Part shown: one piece after another, positions 26,922 through 38,037 of the stretch
How positions within the stretch are numbered: the stretch's first letter is position 1
How the letters are laid out: every line of letters begins with the position of its first letter
NCBI GenBank assembly: GCA_016285515.1
Contig: JAEEQW010000005.1
Span: forward strand, 62,001 to 126,000
Direction: 5' to 3'
DNA: 64,000 bases
Origin: Bacteroidales bacterium
Lineage (GTDB): Bacteria; Bacteroidota; Bacteroidia; Bacteroidales; BM520
Made by a program: the position numbers and the translations under genes
Notes under the pieces: model-generated
Database searches by the model: none
What the model saw: only the letters and a program-made list of their open reading frames with translations
Told to the model about the DNA's origin: nothing

Positions 26922-28936
26922 ATGAATTCATATTGAAATCGGATTACAAGCCAACCGGAGATCAGCCGGAGGCAATAAAGGAGCTGACGGAAGGGATACT
27001 CCGAGGTGACAAAGCACAAGTATTGATGGGAGTCACCGGTTCAGGCAAGACCTTTACAATGGCCAACGTCATCGCCAACGTCAACCGTCCTACCCTCATC
27101 CTCAGTCACAACAAAACCCTGGCCGCTCAGCTTTATGGCGAATTTCTGCAATATTTTCCACATAACAAAGCAGAATACTTCGTTTCATACTACGACTACT
27201 ACCAACCGGAAGCATACATACCTTCTTCAAACACATACATTGAGAAGGATTTGCAGATAAATGAAAACATTGACAAGCTAAGGCTTAGTGCCACATCAGC
27301 ATTGCTTTCAGGACGGAGAGATGTCGTTGTGGTGTCCTCAGTATCGTGTCTTTACGGCATAGGCAATCCGAATGACTTCCACAACAATACCATCAATCTG
27401 GAAGTCGGCATGCACATCACTATGACGCAGCTGTTAAACAAGTTTGTAGATGCGCTGTATTCACGTGATGAACGGGTCTTTGACAGAGGCAAATTCAGAG
27501 TCAAGGGTGACACTATCGACATTTTTCCCGCATACGCTGACGAAGCCATCAGAATAGTCTTCTTTGACGATGAAATCGAAAGTCTGGAACTCATTGAAGT
27601 TCTGACCGGTCTTACCATACAGTCGATGAAGGATACAGTCATCTATCCTGCCAATATTTTCGTGACCTCACCTGACACGATGAAGGCTGCCACCACACAG
27701 ATTCAGAGTGACCTAATCGAGCAATGCGCATATTTCAGGGAAATCGGCAAGAATTTAGAGGCCAAGAGGCTCGAAGACAGAGTGACTTTCGACCTTGAGA
27801 TGATGCGTGAACTCGGTTACTGTTCAGGTATCGAAAACTATTCAAGGTATTTTGACGGCAGAAAACCCGGAAGCCGTCCTTTCTGCCTGCTCGACTATTT
27901 TCCAAGCGATTTCCTCCTAATTATTGACGAGAGTCATGTCACAATTCCACAGATACGTGCAATGTACGGTGGTGACAGGTCGAGGAAGGAAGTGCTTGTT
28001 GAATACGGTTTCCGTCTTCCTGCAGCAATGGACAACAGACCGCTGACTTTCGATGAATTTGAGTCCATTGTCGGTCAGACAATTTACGTTAGTGCAACTC
28101 CTGCCGACTACGAGCTCAACAAATCCAACGGTGTGATAGTCGAACAAATCATAAGACCTACCGGTCTGCTTGACCCTCCTATTGAAGTCAGACCAAGTCT
28201 CAACCAGATGGACGATCTTCTTGAGGAAATCGAAATAGTGGCAAAGAAGGATGAACGCGTTCTAATCACTACCCTTACCAAAAGAATGGCGGAAGAACTT
28301 GCACAATTCCTGGCAAACAGGGGAATCCGCTGCCGTTATATCCATTCCGACATTGAGACCGTGGAACGTGTTGAAATCATGCGAGATCTTCGCTTAGGAG
28401 TCTTTGACGTGCTCATTGGTGTCAACCTGCTGCGTGAAGGTCTTGACCTGCCAGAGGTTTCGTTGGTCGCCATACTTGATGCCGACAAAGAAGGATTCCT
28501 GCGCTCAGAACGCTCACTTACACAGACAGCAGGTCGTGCAGCCCGCAACATCAACAGCAAAGTTATCATGTATGCCGACATCATAACTGAGTCGATGCAG
28601 AAAACCATCGATGAAACCAACAGGAAACGCGAGAAACAAATCGCCTATAACACTGCACATCATATAGTTCCGAAACAGATTTACAAGTCAAGGGACGAAA
28701 TACTCAATCAGACCACTCTCGCAGCCTCGTCACGTATCGAATACAACAGAGATGCGTCCATACCTCAGATTGCCAATGACCCTGTAATCAAATACATGAA
28801 CAAAAATGAACTCGACAGGGTCATCAAGGCCACCAAAAAGAAAATGGAACTTGCCGCAAAAGAACTTGACTTCATCGAAGCCGCACGTCTGCGCGATGAA
28901 CTGATAGAACTTATGAAACTTGCAATTAATGACTAA
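26918..28936 (+). CDS. uvrB: excinuclease ABC subunit B
   Basis: GVTGSGKTFTMAN, YYDYYQPEAYIP, DESHVT, GVNLLREGLDLPEVSLVAILDADKEGFLRS, C-terminal UVR motif. Confidence 0.98.
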   Translation: MNEFILKSDYKPTGDQPEAIKELTEGILRGDKAQVLMGVTGSGKTFTMANVIANVNRPTLILSHNKTLAAQLYGEFLQYFPHNKAEYFVSYYDYYQPEAYIPSSNTYIEKDLQINENIDKLRLSATSALLSGRRDVVVVSSVSCLYGIGNPNDFHNNTINLEVGMHITMTQLLNKFVDALYSRDERVFDRGKFRVKGDTIDIFPAYADEAIRIVFFDDEIESLELIEVLTGLTIQSMKDTVIYPANIFVTSPDTMKAATTQIQSDLIEQCAYFREIGKNLEAKRLEDRVTFDLEMMRELGYCSGIENYSRYFDGRKPGSRPFCLLDYFPSDFLLIIDESHVTIPQIRAMYGGDRSRKEVLVEYGFRLPAAMDNRPLTFDEFESIVGQTIYVSATPADYELNKSNGVIVEQIIRPTGLLDPPIEVRPSLNQMDDLLEEIEIVAKKDERVLITTLTKRMAEELAQFLANRGIRCRYIHSDIETVERVEIMRDLRLGVFDVLIGVNLLREGLDLPEVSLVAILDADKEGFLRSERSLTQTAGRAARNINSKVIMYADIITESMQKTIDETNRKREKQIAYNTAHHIVPKQIYKSRDEILNQTTLAASSRIEYNRDASIPQIANDPVIKYMNKNELDRVIKATKKKMELAAKELDFIEAARLRDELIELMKLAIND

Positions 28937-28946
28937 TTCCAAGAAA

Positions 28947-29420
28947 ATGAAACAAGAGCAAAATAATATAATAGAAATAAAAAACAAAAAAGCTGAGTAT
29001 CAATACTTTCTGCTGTCACAACTCGTTGCAGGAATTGTGCTCACAGGTACGGAAATAAAGTCTATCAGGGAAGGCAAAGCCAATCTCAATGACGCATATT
29101 GCACTTTCATCAACAACGAACTGTTTGTGACCAACATGCACATCACTGAATATACATTCGGCACATACAGCAATCATAATCCAAAGAGAAACAGAAAGTT
29201 ACTGCTCAACAAACGTGAACTGAGGAAATTTAAGGCACAGGTTGACGAAAAGGGACTCACCATAATCCCCGTAATGCTTTTCATCAATGAAAAAGGACTT
29301 GCAAAACTGACCATAGCAATGGCAAAGGGTAAAAAACTCTACGACAAACGCGAAAGCCTAAAGGAAAAGGAATATCAGAGAAGCAAAAAAGAAAAATCGA
29401 CATACGATGGAGACTTATAA
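28947..29420 (+). CDS. smpB: SsrA-binding protein
   Basis: ILTGTEIKSIREGKANL, NPKRNRKLLLNKREL, KLTIAMAKGKKLYDKRESLKEKE. Confidence 0.97.
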   Translation: MKQEQNNIIEIKNKKAEYQYFLLSQLVAGIVLTGTEIKSIREGKANLNDAYCTFINNELFVTNMHITEYTFGTYSNHNPKRNRKLLLNKRELRKFKAQVDEKGLTIIPVMLFINEKGLAKLTIAMAKGKKLYDKRESLKEKEYQRSKKEKSTYDGDL

Positions 29421-29507
29421 GGTGACAATATGGCATAAAAAAGACAAAGGCACACAATTTGCTCATAGAAAACCATTGTTTCAGAACCAATTTAATTATT
29501 GCATATC

Positions 29508-31427
29508 ATGAGTAATTTGGATAAAGGTCAAATACAAGTACAGACGGAAAACATATTTCCTATCATAAAGAAATTTTTATATACCGATCAGGAAATATTC
29601 CTGAGAGAGATAGTATCAAACGCCATCGACGCGACCACAAAACTGAAAAAACTCGCATCCAATGGGAATTACAATGAAGAGCTGGGAGACCTTAGTGTCA
29701 TTGTCAAACTCGACCCTAAAAAGAAAACCCTGACAGTATCCGACAGGGGCATCGGGATGACAAAAGACGAAGTCATCAAATATATCACTGAAATTGCTTT
29801 TTCCGGAGCATCGGATTTCATCTCAAAATTCAAGAATAAATCTGAAAATGAAACGAGTTCTATTATCGGTCATTTCGGCATGGGCTTCTACTCCACTTTC
29901 ATGGTTTCAGACAAGGTGGAAATTGAGACCAAGACTTACAAAAGAGGCGGTCAGACAAAGGCTGTCCATTGGGAATGCGATGGCGACATCGATTACAAAA
30001 TCGGTGAAGGGACACGTGAGGACAGAGGTACTGATATAATCCTGCACATATCCGATGACGCTTCGGAATATCTTCAGGAATACAAGATTCTCGAACTCTT
30101 GAAGAAATATTGTCGTTTCCTTCCAATTCCCATTATTTTCGGGACAGAAACTGTCACCGAGGAAATTCCAGGAGAAAAGGACGACAAAGGAAATCCTAAG
30201 ACCCAAGAGGTTACAAAGCCAAGAATCATCAATGATGTAAACCCGCTATGGAAAAAGAAACCGGCCGACCTCAAACAGGAAGATTACAACAAGTTCTATC
30301 ACGAACTCTACCCTTTACTCTATGATGACCCTCTCTTCAACGTTCATCTGAATGTGGATTTCCCGTTCAACCTTACAGGTATTCTTTATTTCCCTAAAAT
30401 CAAACGTAATGTTGAAGTACAGAAGGAAAAAATCCAACTATACAGCAATCAGGTTTTCGTCACCGACAACGTGGAAGGCATTGTGCCGGATTTCCTCACA
30501 CTGCTTCACGGTGTGCTCGATTCACCTGACATACCACTTAATGTTTCAAGAAGTTCTCTGCAGAGCGACACCAATGTAAAGAAAATATCTTCACACATTC
30601 TCAAAAAGGTTTCCGACAAACTCAGCGAGATATTCAAAGACAACCGCGAGGAATTTGAAAAGAAATGGGATGACATAAAGATATTCATTGAATACGGAAT
30701 CATTTCAGAACCGGATTTTTACGACAGAGCCATCAAATTCGCACTGTTTAAGAATGTTGACGACAAATATTTCACCTTTGACGAATACAAGGATAAAATC
30801 AAAGACCTTCAGACCGATAAGGATAAAAATATCGTTATAATCTATACCAACAGCCCTGAGGAACAATACAGTTTCATTCAGTCAGCTAAAGAAGTAGGCT
30901 ACGATATCGTGGTCCTCAATGAAATCATAGACAGCTACTACATCAACGCTCTTGAACAAAAGAACGATAAAGTCAAGTTTGTCCGCGTAGATTCTGATGT
31001 CGTTTCAAAACTCATTGACAAGGGTGAAACTTCACCGTCAAAACTCAACGATGATGAGACCAAAAAAGTAAAGGAAATTTTCGAGGGCTTACTCGACAAA
31101 AAGACATATACCGTTGAAACAGAGGCTTTAAGCGAAACCGACAATCCTGTTATGATAACAAAAAATGAATTCATGCGCAGAATGAAGGATATGTCGAGAT
31201 TAGGTGGCGGATACGGTTATATGGATGCCTTCCCTGATTCATACATCCTTAAAGTCAACGTAAATCATCCGTTGATATCGAAAATTTTCGAAAATCAGGA
31301 GACAGAGGAATCCAAACGCACGGCAGAGCAACTAATTGACCTTGCCAAATTGCAACAGAATATTCTGAAGGGAGAAAAGTTAGATGAATTTATCAAACGA
31401 TCACTTGAACTTATTAACATCAAATAA
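29508..31427 (+). CDS. htpG: molecular chaperone HtpG (Hsp90)
   Basis: FLREIVSNAIDA, DRGIGMT, GHFGMGFYSTFMV; ATG at 29508. Confidence 0.97.
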   Translation: MSNLDKGQIQVQTENIFPIIKKFLYTDQEIFLREIVSNAIDATTKLKKLASNGNYNEELGDLSVIVKLDPKKKTLTVSDRGIGMTKDEVIKYITEIAFSGASDFISKFKNKSENETSSIIGHFGMGFYSTFMVSDKVEIETKTYKRGGQTKAVHWECDGDIDYKIGEGTREDRGTDIILHISDDASEYLQEYKILELLKKYCRFLPIPIIFGTETVTEEIPGEKDDKGNPKTQEVTKPRIINDVNPLWKKKPADLKQEDYNKFYHELYPLLYDDPLFNVHLNVDFPFNLTGILYFPKIKRNVEVQKEKIQLYSNQVFVTDNVEGIVPDFLTLLHGVLDSPDIPLNVSRSSLQSDTNVKKISSHILKKVSDKLSEIFKDNREEFEKKWDDIKIFIEYGIISEPDFYDRAIKFALFKNVDDKYFTFDEYKDKIKDLQTDKDKNIVIIYTNSPEEQYSFIQSAKEVGYDIVVLNEIIDSYYINALEQKNDKVKFVRVDSDVVSKLIDKGETSPSKLNDDETKKVKEIFEGLLDKKTYTVETEALSETDNPVMITKNEFMRRMKDMSRLGGGYGYMDAFPDSYILKVNVNHPLISKIFENQETEESKRTAEQLIDLAKLQQNILKGEKLDEFIKRSLELINIK

Positions 31428-31448
31428 ACAATTTAAAATCAAAACATT

Positions 31449-32030
31449 ATGAAGAAATCATGGATTATTATCTTAGGCTTGGCAGCCTTAGTTGTCATCT
31501 GGGGTATTTCAGCGTACAATTCACTGGTACCTCTTGAAGAAAATGTTGATTCCCAATGGGCAAATGTTGAGAGTGCCTATCAGAGAAGGGCTGACCTGAT
31601 TCCTAACCTCGTAGAAACCGTAAAGGGTTATGCCGCTCATGAAAGGGAGACTTTGGAAGGTGTAATTGAAGCTCGTTCAAAAGCATCATCAGTATCAATC
31701 GACCCCACAAACCTCACTGAAGAAAATCTTGCTCAATTCCAAGCAGCACAGGACCAGCTGTCAAGTGCACTGTCAAAACTGATGGTTGTGGTTGAACGCT
31801 ATCCTGACTTGAAGGCAAACGAGAATTTCCTGCAGTTACAGTCACAACTTGAAGGCACCGAAAACAGAATCAATGTTGAAAGGAACAAATACAATGAAAT
31901 AGCAAAAACTTTCAATGCAGAAATAAGAAGATTCCCTAAAAACATTATTGCAAGTTTGTTCGGTTTCTCCAAGAAGGCTTATTTCCATTCAGAAGCAGGT
32001 GCTGAAAAAGCTCCAGAAGTACAGTTCTAA
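31449..32030 (+). CDS. LemA family protein
   Basis: YNSLVPLEENVDSQWANVESAYQRRADLIPNLVETVKGYA, SQLEGTENRINVERNKYNE. Confidence 0.96.
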   Translation: MKKSWIIILGLAALVVIWGISAYNSLVPLEENVDSQWANVESAYQRRADLIPNLVETVKGYAAHERETLEGVIEARSKASSVSIDPTNLTEENLAQFQAAQDQLSSALSKLMVVVERYPDLKANENFLQLQSQLEGTENRINVERNKYNEIAKTFNAEIRRFPKNIIASLFGFSKKAYFHSEAGAEKAPEVQF

Positions 32031-32048
32031 AGGGAGCTGCAAATAACG

Positions 32049-32092
32049 AAAAAACGATGTGTGATGGTTCGCCCTCATACATCGTTTTTTTC
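32049..32092. terminator. bidirectional rho-independent-type terminator between convergent lemA-like gene and queH
   Basis: aaaaacgatgtgtga-loop-tcatacatcgttttttt: near-perfect stem flanked by A-run and T-run. Confidence 0.8.
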
Positions 32093-32095
32093 GTC

Positions 32096-32728
32096 TCAAT
32101 CCCTCAAACCAATAGAATATTCACACCCACAGTAATTCTGACGATACAAATTAAATTTGTGTGACAATTCTATGGACTTCTTGAAGCCTTCATTTTTCTT
32201 GAAGTCAGAAAACAAATATGCAATGCCGTATTCATCGGATATTTTCCGACCGATTTCATTAATTTTCTGCGAATTTTTCAATGGACTAAGAGTGAGCGTT
32301 GTAGTGAAACAATCAAAATGATTTTCCTTTGCAGTCTGAGCTGCATGACGCAGACGGAGTTCATAGCATTTGAAACATCTTTCGCCGCCTTCGGGCAAAT
32401 TCTCCATACCTTTAACCGTCTCGTAAAACACGTCACGTTCGAAAGGCCCTTCGATGAAACCGATTTTGAATTTATCATCCGAAATATTATCATTCAGCAA
32501 ACAGATAAGACGTTGCTGCTCTGACACCCTATGTGAATATTCCTCAGGTGGATAGATGTTAGGATTATAGTAATAAACAGTTATTTTGAAATATTTCGAC
32601 AGATAATCAAGGCAATAGCTGCTACAGGGGGCACAGCAGCTATGGAGGAGCAGCGTAGGCAGCAAATTTTGAGACTGGTTGTTTTTTATTGTCTCGTCAA
32701 GGATTTTCTGGTAGTTGATTTTCTGCAT
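32096..32728 (-). CDS. queH: epoxyqueuosine reductase QueH
   Basis: LHSCCAPCSSYCLDYL, GGERCFKCYELRL, NYCGCEYSIG Cys motifs. Confidence 0.9.
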   Translation of the reverse strand: MQKINYQKILDETIKNNQSQNLLPTLLLHSCCAPCSSYCLDYLSKYFKITVYYYNPNIYPPEEYSHRVSEQQRLICLLNDNISDDKFKIGFIEGPFERDVFYETVKGMENLPEGGERCFKCYELRLRHAAQTAKENHFDCFTTTLTLSPLKNSQKINEIGRKISDEYGIAYLFSDFKKNEGFKKSIELSHKFNLYRQNYCGCEYSIGLRD

Positions 32729-32740
32729 AATAACTGGCAA

Positions 32741-32779
32741 ATAAAAAATCGGACACCATAAAGCCTATGGTATCCGATT
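32741..32779 (-). terminator. terminator downstream of rplT
   Basis: aatcggacaccata-aagcc-tatggtatccgatt hairpin; on the minus strand the stem is followed by a T-rich tract (GATTTTTTAT). Confidence 0.75.
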
Positions 32780-32800
32780 CAAATAACAACGAATGATGTT

Positions 32801-33145
32801 TTATTTAACCGTGTTTACAATTTCTTTGAATGCTTCAGGATTGTTCATGGCTAAGTCGGCAAGAACCTTGCGGCTCAGTCGGATATCCTTCTTATGAAGT
32901 TTACCCATCAATTCTGAATAAGACATGCCATTCAGACGTGCACCAGCATTGATACGCTGAATCCACAAAGACCTGAAATTGGCTTTTTTGTCTCGTCTGT
33001 CACGGTAGGCGTAAGTTTGACCTTTTTCCCAATTATTCTTGGCGACCGTCCAGACATTACCTCTTGCTCCGAACGAACCTTTAATTCTGTTGAGAATCTT
33101 TTTTCTGCGGGCTCTTGAAGCAACTGCATTTACTGATCTTGGCAT
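32801..33145 (-). CDS. rplT: 50S ribosomal protein L20
   Basis: [32 protein letters not shown]. Confidence 0.98.
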   Translation of the reverse strand: MPRSVNAVASRARRKKILNRIKGSFGARGNVWTVAKNNWEKGQTYAYRDRRDKKANFRSLWIQRINAGARLNGMSYSELMGKLHKKDIRLSRKVLADLAMNNPEAFKEIVNTVK

Positions 33146-33232
33146 AATAATTCCTTTCTTTTTTATTTACTTCAGTGACAAATCAAAACGATTCATACTT
33201 AGACTGAAAATAAATTGTTAATAAATAATTGT

Positions 33233-33427
33233 TTAGATACCCAACATTGTCTTTACTGTGGCAACGTTAGCTTTGTTAACTGTAGTCATGTAACCTAAGT
33301 TACGTTTTCTTTTGTTAGTTTTCTTAGTCAGAATGTGACTGTGATAAGCATGTCTGCTTTTGATTTTGCCGGTGCCTGTAAAAGCGAAACGTTTTTTAGC
33401 AGCGGCTTTAGTTTTCATTTTTGGCAT
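33233..33427 (-). CDS. rpmI: 50S ribosomal protein L35
   Basis: [23 protein letters not shown]. Confidence 0.98.
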   Translation of the reverse strand: MPKMKTKAAAKKRFAFTGTGKIKSRHAYHSHILTKKTNKRKRNLGYMTTVNKANVATVKTMLGI

Positions 33428-33465
33428 TTTCTTGAAATTTTAACAGGTTAATAAATATAATTCGT

Positions 33466-34074
33466 TTATTTCTTTTTACTGTTAGGGGCGAGAAGCATCT
33501 GCATCCTTTTGCCCTCAAGTTTAGGCATCACTTCAACTTTGCCGTATTCCTCGAGTTGGGAGGCAAATTTCAACAGCATAATTTCACCTTGGTCTTTGTA
33601 AACGATGGTCCTTCCTCTGAAAAACACCTCGACCTTGACTTTGCATCCTGATTGGAGGAAGCGCATTGCATGGTTTTTCTTGAATTCAAAATCATGTTCA
33701 TCGGTATTGGGACCCAGGCGGATTTCCTTTACTTCGACCTTCGTCTGTTTTGATTTTCTTTCCTTTTCCCTTTTCTTGATTTCATAGATAAACTTCTGAA
33801 AATCGACTATTTTACAGACCGGTGGATTGGCTGTGGCCGATATCATCACAAGGTCAAGTCCCAGATCGTCAGAAATTTTAACAGCTTCTTTGATACTGTA
33901 TATTCCCTGTTCGACATTATCGCCCACAAGTCTTACGACAGGTGCAGTTATTCTGTTATTGATAATATATTCATCCTCAATGTCTTTCTTTCTATTTGAC
34001 TGAGGCTGACGGTTATAGTTACCGTTTTCGCTGCTATTGGTATAGCCGTTTGTCTTTTTTACTTCTTCTGCCAC
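33466..34074 (-). CDS. infC: translation initiation factor IF-3 (GTG start)
   Basis: NNRITAPVVRLVGDN, PPVCKIVDFQKFIYE, KEIRLGPNTDEHDFEFK; start codon cac at 34072-34074 on + is GTG on -. Confidence 0.97.
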   Translation of the reverse strand: MAEEVKKTNGYTNSSENGNYNRQPQSNRKKDIEDEYIINNRITAPVVRLVGDNVEQGIYSIKEAVKISDDLGLDLVMISATANPPVCKIVDFQKFIYEIKKREKERKSKQTKVEVKEIRLGPNTDEHDFEFKKNHAMRFLQSGCKVKVEVFFRGRTIVYKDQGEIMLLKFASQLEEYGKVEVMPKLEGKRMQMLLAPNSKKK

Positions 34075-34093
34075 AAAAAATTAGGTTTTGTTA

Positions 34094-36037
34094 CTACTTA
34101 TTTAATTCTTTATTGATTTCGTCGTTTATTATGTTAACGAATTCATTCACAGTAAGTTTACCAAGATCTTCACCTCCGTGTTTTCTAACAGACAGAGTAC
34201 CTTCTTTTTCTTCATTTTCCCCTACAACTATAATATAAGGTATCTTTTTAACCTCTGCATCACGTATCTTTCTGCCTGTCTTTTCCGAACGAGAATCGAT
34301 TGAGCCGCGGATTCCGAGAGCGCGAAGTTCTGAAAGCATCCTGTTGGCATAATCGTTATACTTGTCACTGATAGGAAGGATTACAATCTGGTCAGGAGTC
34401 AGCCATAATGGGAAGTATCCTGCACAATGTTCAATAAGAACGGCCATAAAACGTTCGAGGGAGCCGAATGGTGCACGGTGAATCATCACCGGACGATGTT
34501 TCTGGTTATCAGTGCCGGTATATTCAAGGCCAAAACGTTCAGGGAGATTGTAGTCAACCTGAATTGTTCCCAATTGCCATTGACGACCAATTGCATCCTT
34601 GACCATAAAGTCCATCTTAGGTCCGTAAAATGCGGCCTCACCATATTCTATCTTGGTATTCATGCCTCTTTCCTCGGCAACCTCTATTATTGCTGATTCA
34701 GCTTTCTGCCAATTCTCCTCACTTCCGATATATTTGTCACGGTTTACTTTGTCACGTAAGGAAATCTGAGCGACATAGTCATTGAAGCCGAATATCCTGA
34801 ATACTTTGAGAACCATATTGATAACGGCACCGAACTCCGACTTTATCTGTTCCTGGGTACAGAAGATGTGAGCATCATCCTGTGTAAATCCGCGAACTCT
34901 CGTAAGTCCGTGCAATTCACCACTCTGCTCGTAACGATAAACTGTTCCAAATTCTGAAATTCTATAAGGAAGGTCTTTGTAAGAACGAGGTTTGGAAGCA
35001 AATATCTCGCAATGATGAGGGCAGTTCATAGGTTTGAGGAAATATTCCTCGCCCTCTTCCGGAGTAGTTATCGGGCGAAATGAATCCGCACCGTATTTCT
35101 GATAGTGACCCGATGTCTTATAAAGGTTGACATTACCTATATGAGGTGTCACAACTTCAACGTAACCAGCTTCTTTCTGGTATTTTCTCATCATTTCCTG
35201 AAGTTTGGACCTGATTTCAGCACCCTTAGGCAGCCAAATTGGAAGTCCGAGACCAACACGCGGAGAGAACATGAACAGTTCCATCTCCTTGCCTATCTTT
35301 CTATGGTCACGTTTCTTGGCTTCCTCAAGCATTTGCAAGTACTCGGTAAGGTCTTTTGCCTTCGGGAAAGTAATACCGTAAACTCTAACAAGCTGTTTGC
35401 GTTTCTCGTCACCACGCCAGTATGCGCCTGCTATGCTTATGACCTTGAAAGCCTTTATCATCGATGTGTCATGAATATGAGGTCCGCGACACAGGTCCGT
35501 GAAACTTCCTGAATCATACATCGATATGGTGCCATCCTGAAGTTCATTGATAAGTTCAAGTTTATATTCATTACCCTTCTGGGTAAAATAGTCGAGGGCT
35601 TCCTGTTTGGAGACCTCACGACGGATGAACTGGACTTTTGAACGGGCTATTTCCATGAATTTGTCTTCAATTTTCTTGAAGTCATCCTCGGAAATCTTAT
35701 AATCCATGAAATCTATATCATAGTAGAAACCATTTTCAATAGCGGGACCAATTCCAAACTTCACTCCCGGATATAACTGGCCGATGGCAGACGCCATGAT
35801 ATGTGATGAAGAATGCCACATGACATGCTTGCCTTCATCATCATTCCACGTAAGAAGTGTGACATTTGCATCATTCTTAATAGGATAATCAATAGCCACA
35901 GTATTATCATCAACCTTTGCGGCAATAATATTACGTGCGAGCCCTTCACTTATGGAAAGTGCTATCTGATAAGGAGTTACGCCTTCATCGAACTGCTTTA
36001 TGCCGCCATCAGGCAATGTAATGTTCACTTGTTTCAT
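34094..36037 (-). CDS. thrS: threonyl-tRNA synthetase
   Basis: TGS N-terminus, [47 protein letters not shown]. Confidence 0.98.
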   Translation of the reverse strand: MKQVNITLPDGGIKQFDEGVTPYQIALSISEGLARNIIAAKVDDNTVAIDYPIKNDANVTLLTWNDDEGKHVMWHSSSHIMASAIGQLYPGVKFGIGPAIENGFYYDIDFMDYKISEDDFKKIEDKFMEIARSKVQFIRREVSKQEALDYFTQKGNEYKLELINELQDGTISMYDSGSFTDLCRGPHIHDTSMIKAFKVISIAGAYWRGDEKRKQLVRVYGITFPKAKDLTEYLQMLEEAKKRDHRKIGKEMELFMFSPRVGLGLPIWLPKGAEIRSKLQEMMRKYQKEAGYVEVVTPHIGNVNLYKTSGHYQKYGADSFRPITTPEEGEEYFLKPMNCPHHCEIFASKPRSYKDLPYRISEFGTVYRYEQSGELHGLTRVRGFTQDDAHIFCTQEQIKSEFGAVINMVLKVFRIFGFNDYVAQISLRDKVNRDKYIGSEENWQKAESAIIEVAEERGMNTKIEYGEAAFYGPKMDFMVKDAIGRQWQLGTIQVDYNLPERFGLEYTGTDNQKHRPVMIHRAPFGSLERFMAVLIEHCAGYFPLWLTPDQIVILPISDKYNDYANRMLSELRALGIRGSIDSRSEKTGRKIRDAEVKKIPYIIVVGENEEKEGTLSVRKHGGEDLGKLTVNEFVNIINDEINKELNK

Positions 36038-36066
36038 ATTATTTATAACTATCTAATAATTAGCGT

Positions 36067-36075
36067 GCAAAGATA
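36067..36075 (-). promoter_or_regulatory. -7 element for thrS-infC-rpmI-rplT
   Basis: gcaaagata = TATCTTTGC on the minus strand. Confidence 0.6.
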
Positions 36076-36154
36076 GTATTTTTTTTGATTACTATCTTAA
36101 CAGCAAAAAAATTTTAATTATTATCTTTGCAATGGCATTAAAACCATCGTTATC

Positions 36155-36655
36155 ATGAACCTGAGCAAGACTTTAACCACACTGGCAATATTCCTCGGAA
36201 TAGTTTTTTCATCATCAAGCTGCGACAACGGAGAGAGTGACAATCAAGTCACTATGGGCGGCAATGTGCATTTCATCACAGAGGCGTATTATATTGATTA
36301 CGACCTTCATGAAGGCGACTATTATCAGATGGGACTTCTGTTGTATGGCATGACATCAACTGTGTCGAGCAGTCTCGTAAGCTTCCAGATGTACTCTGAT
36401 GTTGCACATGACATAGGTGACGGCAGCTACACATATTCGAGACGCAACAAGAAATTTTCATTCAACAGCGGCAGCTGGAATGTAAACGGCGGAACGCCCG
36501 TTGTAATCAACAAAGGTACAGTTGACGTACTTCACCTTGAAAACAACAAGTATCTCTTCACACTAAGCTGCGAAGATGAAAACGGATATCCAGTCACCGG
36601 AAAATTCGAAGGGGAAATGATCGAACAAAAAGTGAAATCAGAAATTGAACAGTGA
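36155..36655 (+). CDS. hypothetical lipoprotein
   Basis: Signal with SSSSC lipobox; TATCTTTGC promoter at 36122-36130. Confidence 0.75.
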   Translation: MNLSKTLTTLAIFLGIVFSSSSCDNGESDNQVTMGGNVHFITEAYYIDYDLHEGDYYQMGLLLYGMTSTVSSSLVSFQMYSDVAHDIGDGSYTYSRRNKKFSFNSGSWNVNGGTPVVINKGTVDVLHLENNKYLFTLSCEDENGYPVTGKFEGEMIEQKVKSEIEQ

Positions 36656-37909
36656 ATCCACAAACTGCTCCTTGTCGAATATCTGAAGGTCATCAATTTT
36701 CTCACCAACACCGATATACTTGACAGGAATATTGAACTCGTTGGATATTCCAAGCACCACTCCACCCTTTGCTGTACCGTCCAACTTAGTGACTGCCAGA
36801 GCATTGACATCGGTAGCTTCGGTAAACTGCTTGGTCTGTTCAATTGCATTCTGACCAGTAGAGGCATCTATGACTAAAAGTATTTCCTGTGGTGCGGAAG
36901 GAACGATTTTCTGCATCACCTTCTTTATTTTTGTAAGCTCGTTCATGAGGTTCACCTTGTTGTGAAGACGTCCCGCGGTGTCGATGATTACCACATCGGA
37001 ATGGTTGGCCTTTGCGGAAGCAATAGTGTCGTAAGCCACGGATGCAGGATCGGCACCCATTGACTGCGCAACAATATCTACTCCGGCTCTGTCAGCCCAT
37101 ATTTTCAACTGGTCAATGGCGGCGGCACGGAATGTATCGGCGGCACCAAGCATAACATTGTAACCTTGTTTTTTGAACATATTGGCGAGTTTGCCAATTG
37201 TAGTGGTCTTCCCCACTCCATTTACACCGACTACCATAATAACATACGGATCACCATTTTCAGGTGCCTCAAAATATCCGGAATCACTACCCTTGTTTTC
37301 CGCAAGCATCGACGCAACCTCTTCTTTAAGTATTCTGTTTAGCTCACTGGTATTCATATATTTATCAGTAGCAACTCTTTTCTCTATACGTTCAATGATC
37401 TGAATAGTGGTATTCGGACCGACATCGGAAAGAATGAGTGCCTCTTCAAGTTTGTCAAGGACATCATCGTCAACTTTCGACTTGCCGGCTATAGCACGTG
37501 CGAGTCGTCCGAAGACTCCTTCTTTTGTCTTCTTCAAACTCTTTTCAAGTCCCTTCTTTTCTTCCTCGGCCTGCCGTCTCTCCTCTTCAGCAAAACGTCT
37601 CTCCTCTTCAGCTTGTCGTCTCTGTTCTTCGACACGTCTTTTCTCTTCCTCAACACGTCTCTTCTCTTCTTCGGCTTGTATTATTGCAGCATCAGACTGC
37701 GGTTTCTCATCCGCAGCATGATTACTCTCGCTATCTGATTGCAGTACCTCTACGGTTTCCTTTTCAGGCTGTTGCTCTTCCACAGCCTGACTCACTTCAC
37801 CGGCTTCCTGGCTAATTTCAGCGGTTTCCTTTCTGATTTCTTCCTGTATGTTTTCAGCCTCTTTGGCTTCTTTATTTTTCTTCTTTTTAAAAAATGAAAA
37901 CAGTCCCAT
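36638..37909 (-). CDS. ftsY: signal recognition particle receptor FtsY
   Basis: [49 protein letters not shown]; start [11 protein letters not shown] at 37909. Confidence 0.97.
   Translation of the reverse strand: MGLFSFFKKKKNKEAKEAENIQEEIRKETAEISQEAGEVSQAVEEQQPEKETVEVLQSDSESNHAADEKPQSDAAIIQAEEEKRRVEEEKRRVEEQRRQAEEERRFAEEERRQAEEEKKGLEKSLKKTKEGVFGRLARAIAGKSKVDDDVLDKLEEALILSDVGPNTTIQIIERIEKRVATDKYMNTSELNRILKEEVASMLAENKGSDSGYFEAPENGDPYVIMVVGVNGVGKTTTIGKLANMFKKQGYNVMLGAADTFRAAAIDQLKIWADRAGVDIVAQSMGADPASVAYDTIASAKANHSDVVIIDTAGRLHNKVNLMNELTKIKKVMQKIVPSAPQEILLVIDASTGQNAIEQTKQFTEATDVNALAVTKLDGTAKGGVVLGISNEFNIPVKYIGVGEKIDDLQIFDKEQFVDSLFNF
37550..37675 (-). repeat. 21-bp coding tandem repeat in the ftsY A-region
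   Basis: Six 7-residue units [42 protein letters not shown]. Confidence 0.85.
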
Positions 37910-38037
37910 AACTTTTGCTAATTGATTAATTCGCAAAGATAAAACAAAAATTCCGAATTAAGAATTATGATTTCAGATTTGAGTATTATTTTTTGCTACT
38001 TTTGCAAAATCAAAAACAGTAATCATTTCCTACTCTT

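Noticed and set aside
35105-35512. 135-aa ORF antisense to thrS
   Set aside because: thrS coding evidence is overwhelming; no independent signal.
37498-37815. Overlapping Ser/Leu/Arg-rich ORFs opposite the ftsY repeat
   Set aside because: Produced by the Glu/Arg codon repeat on the other strand.
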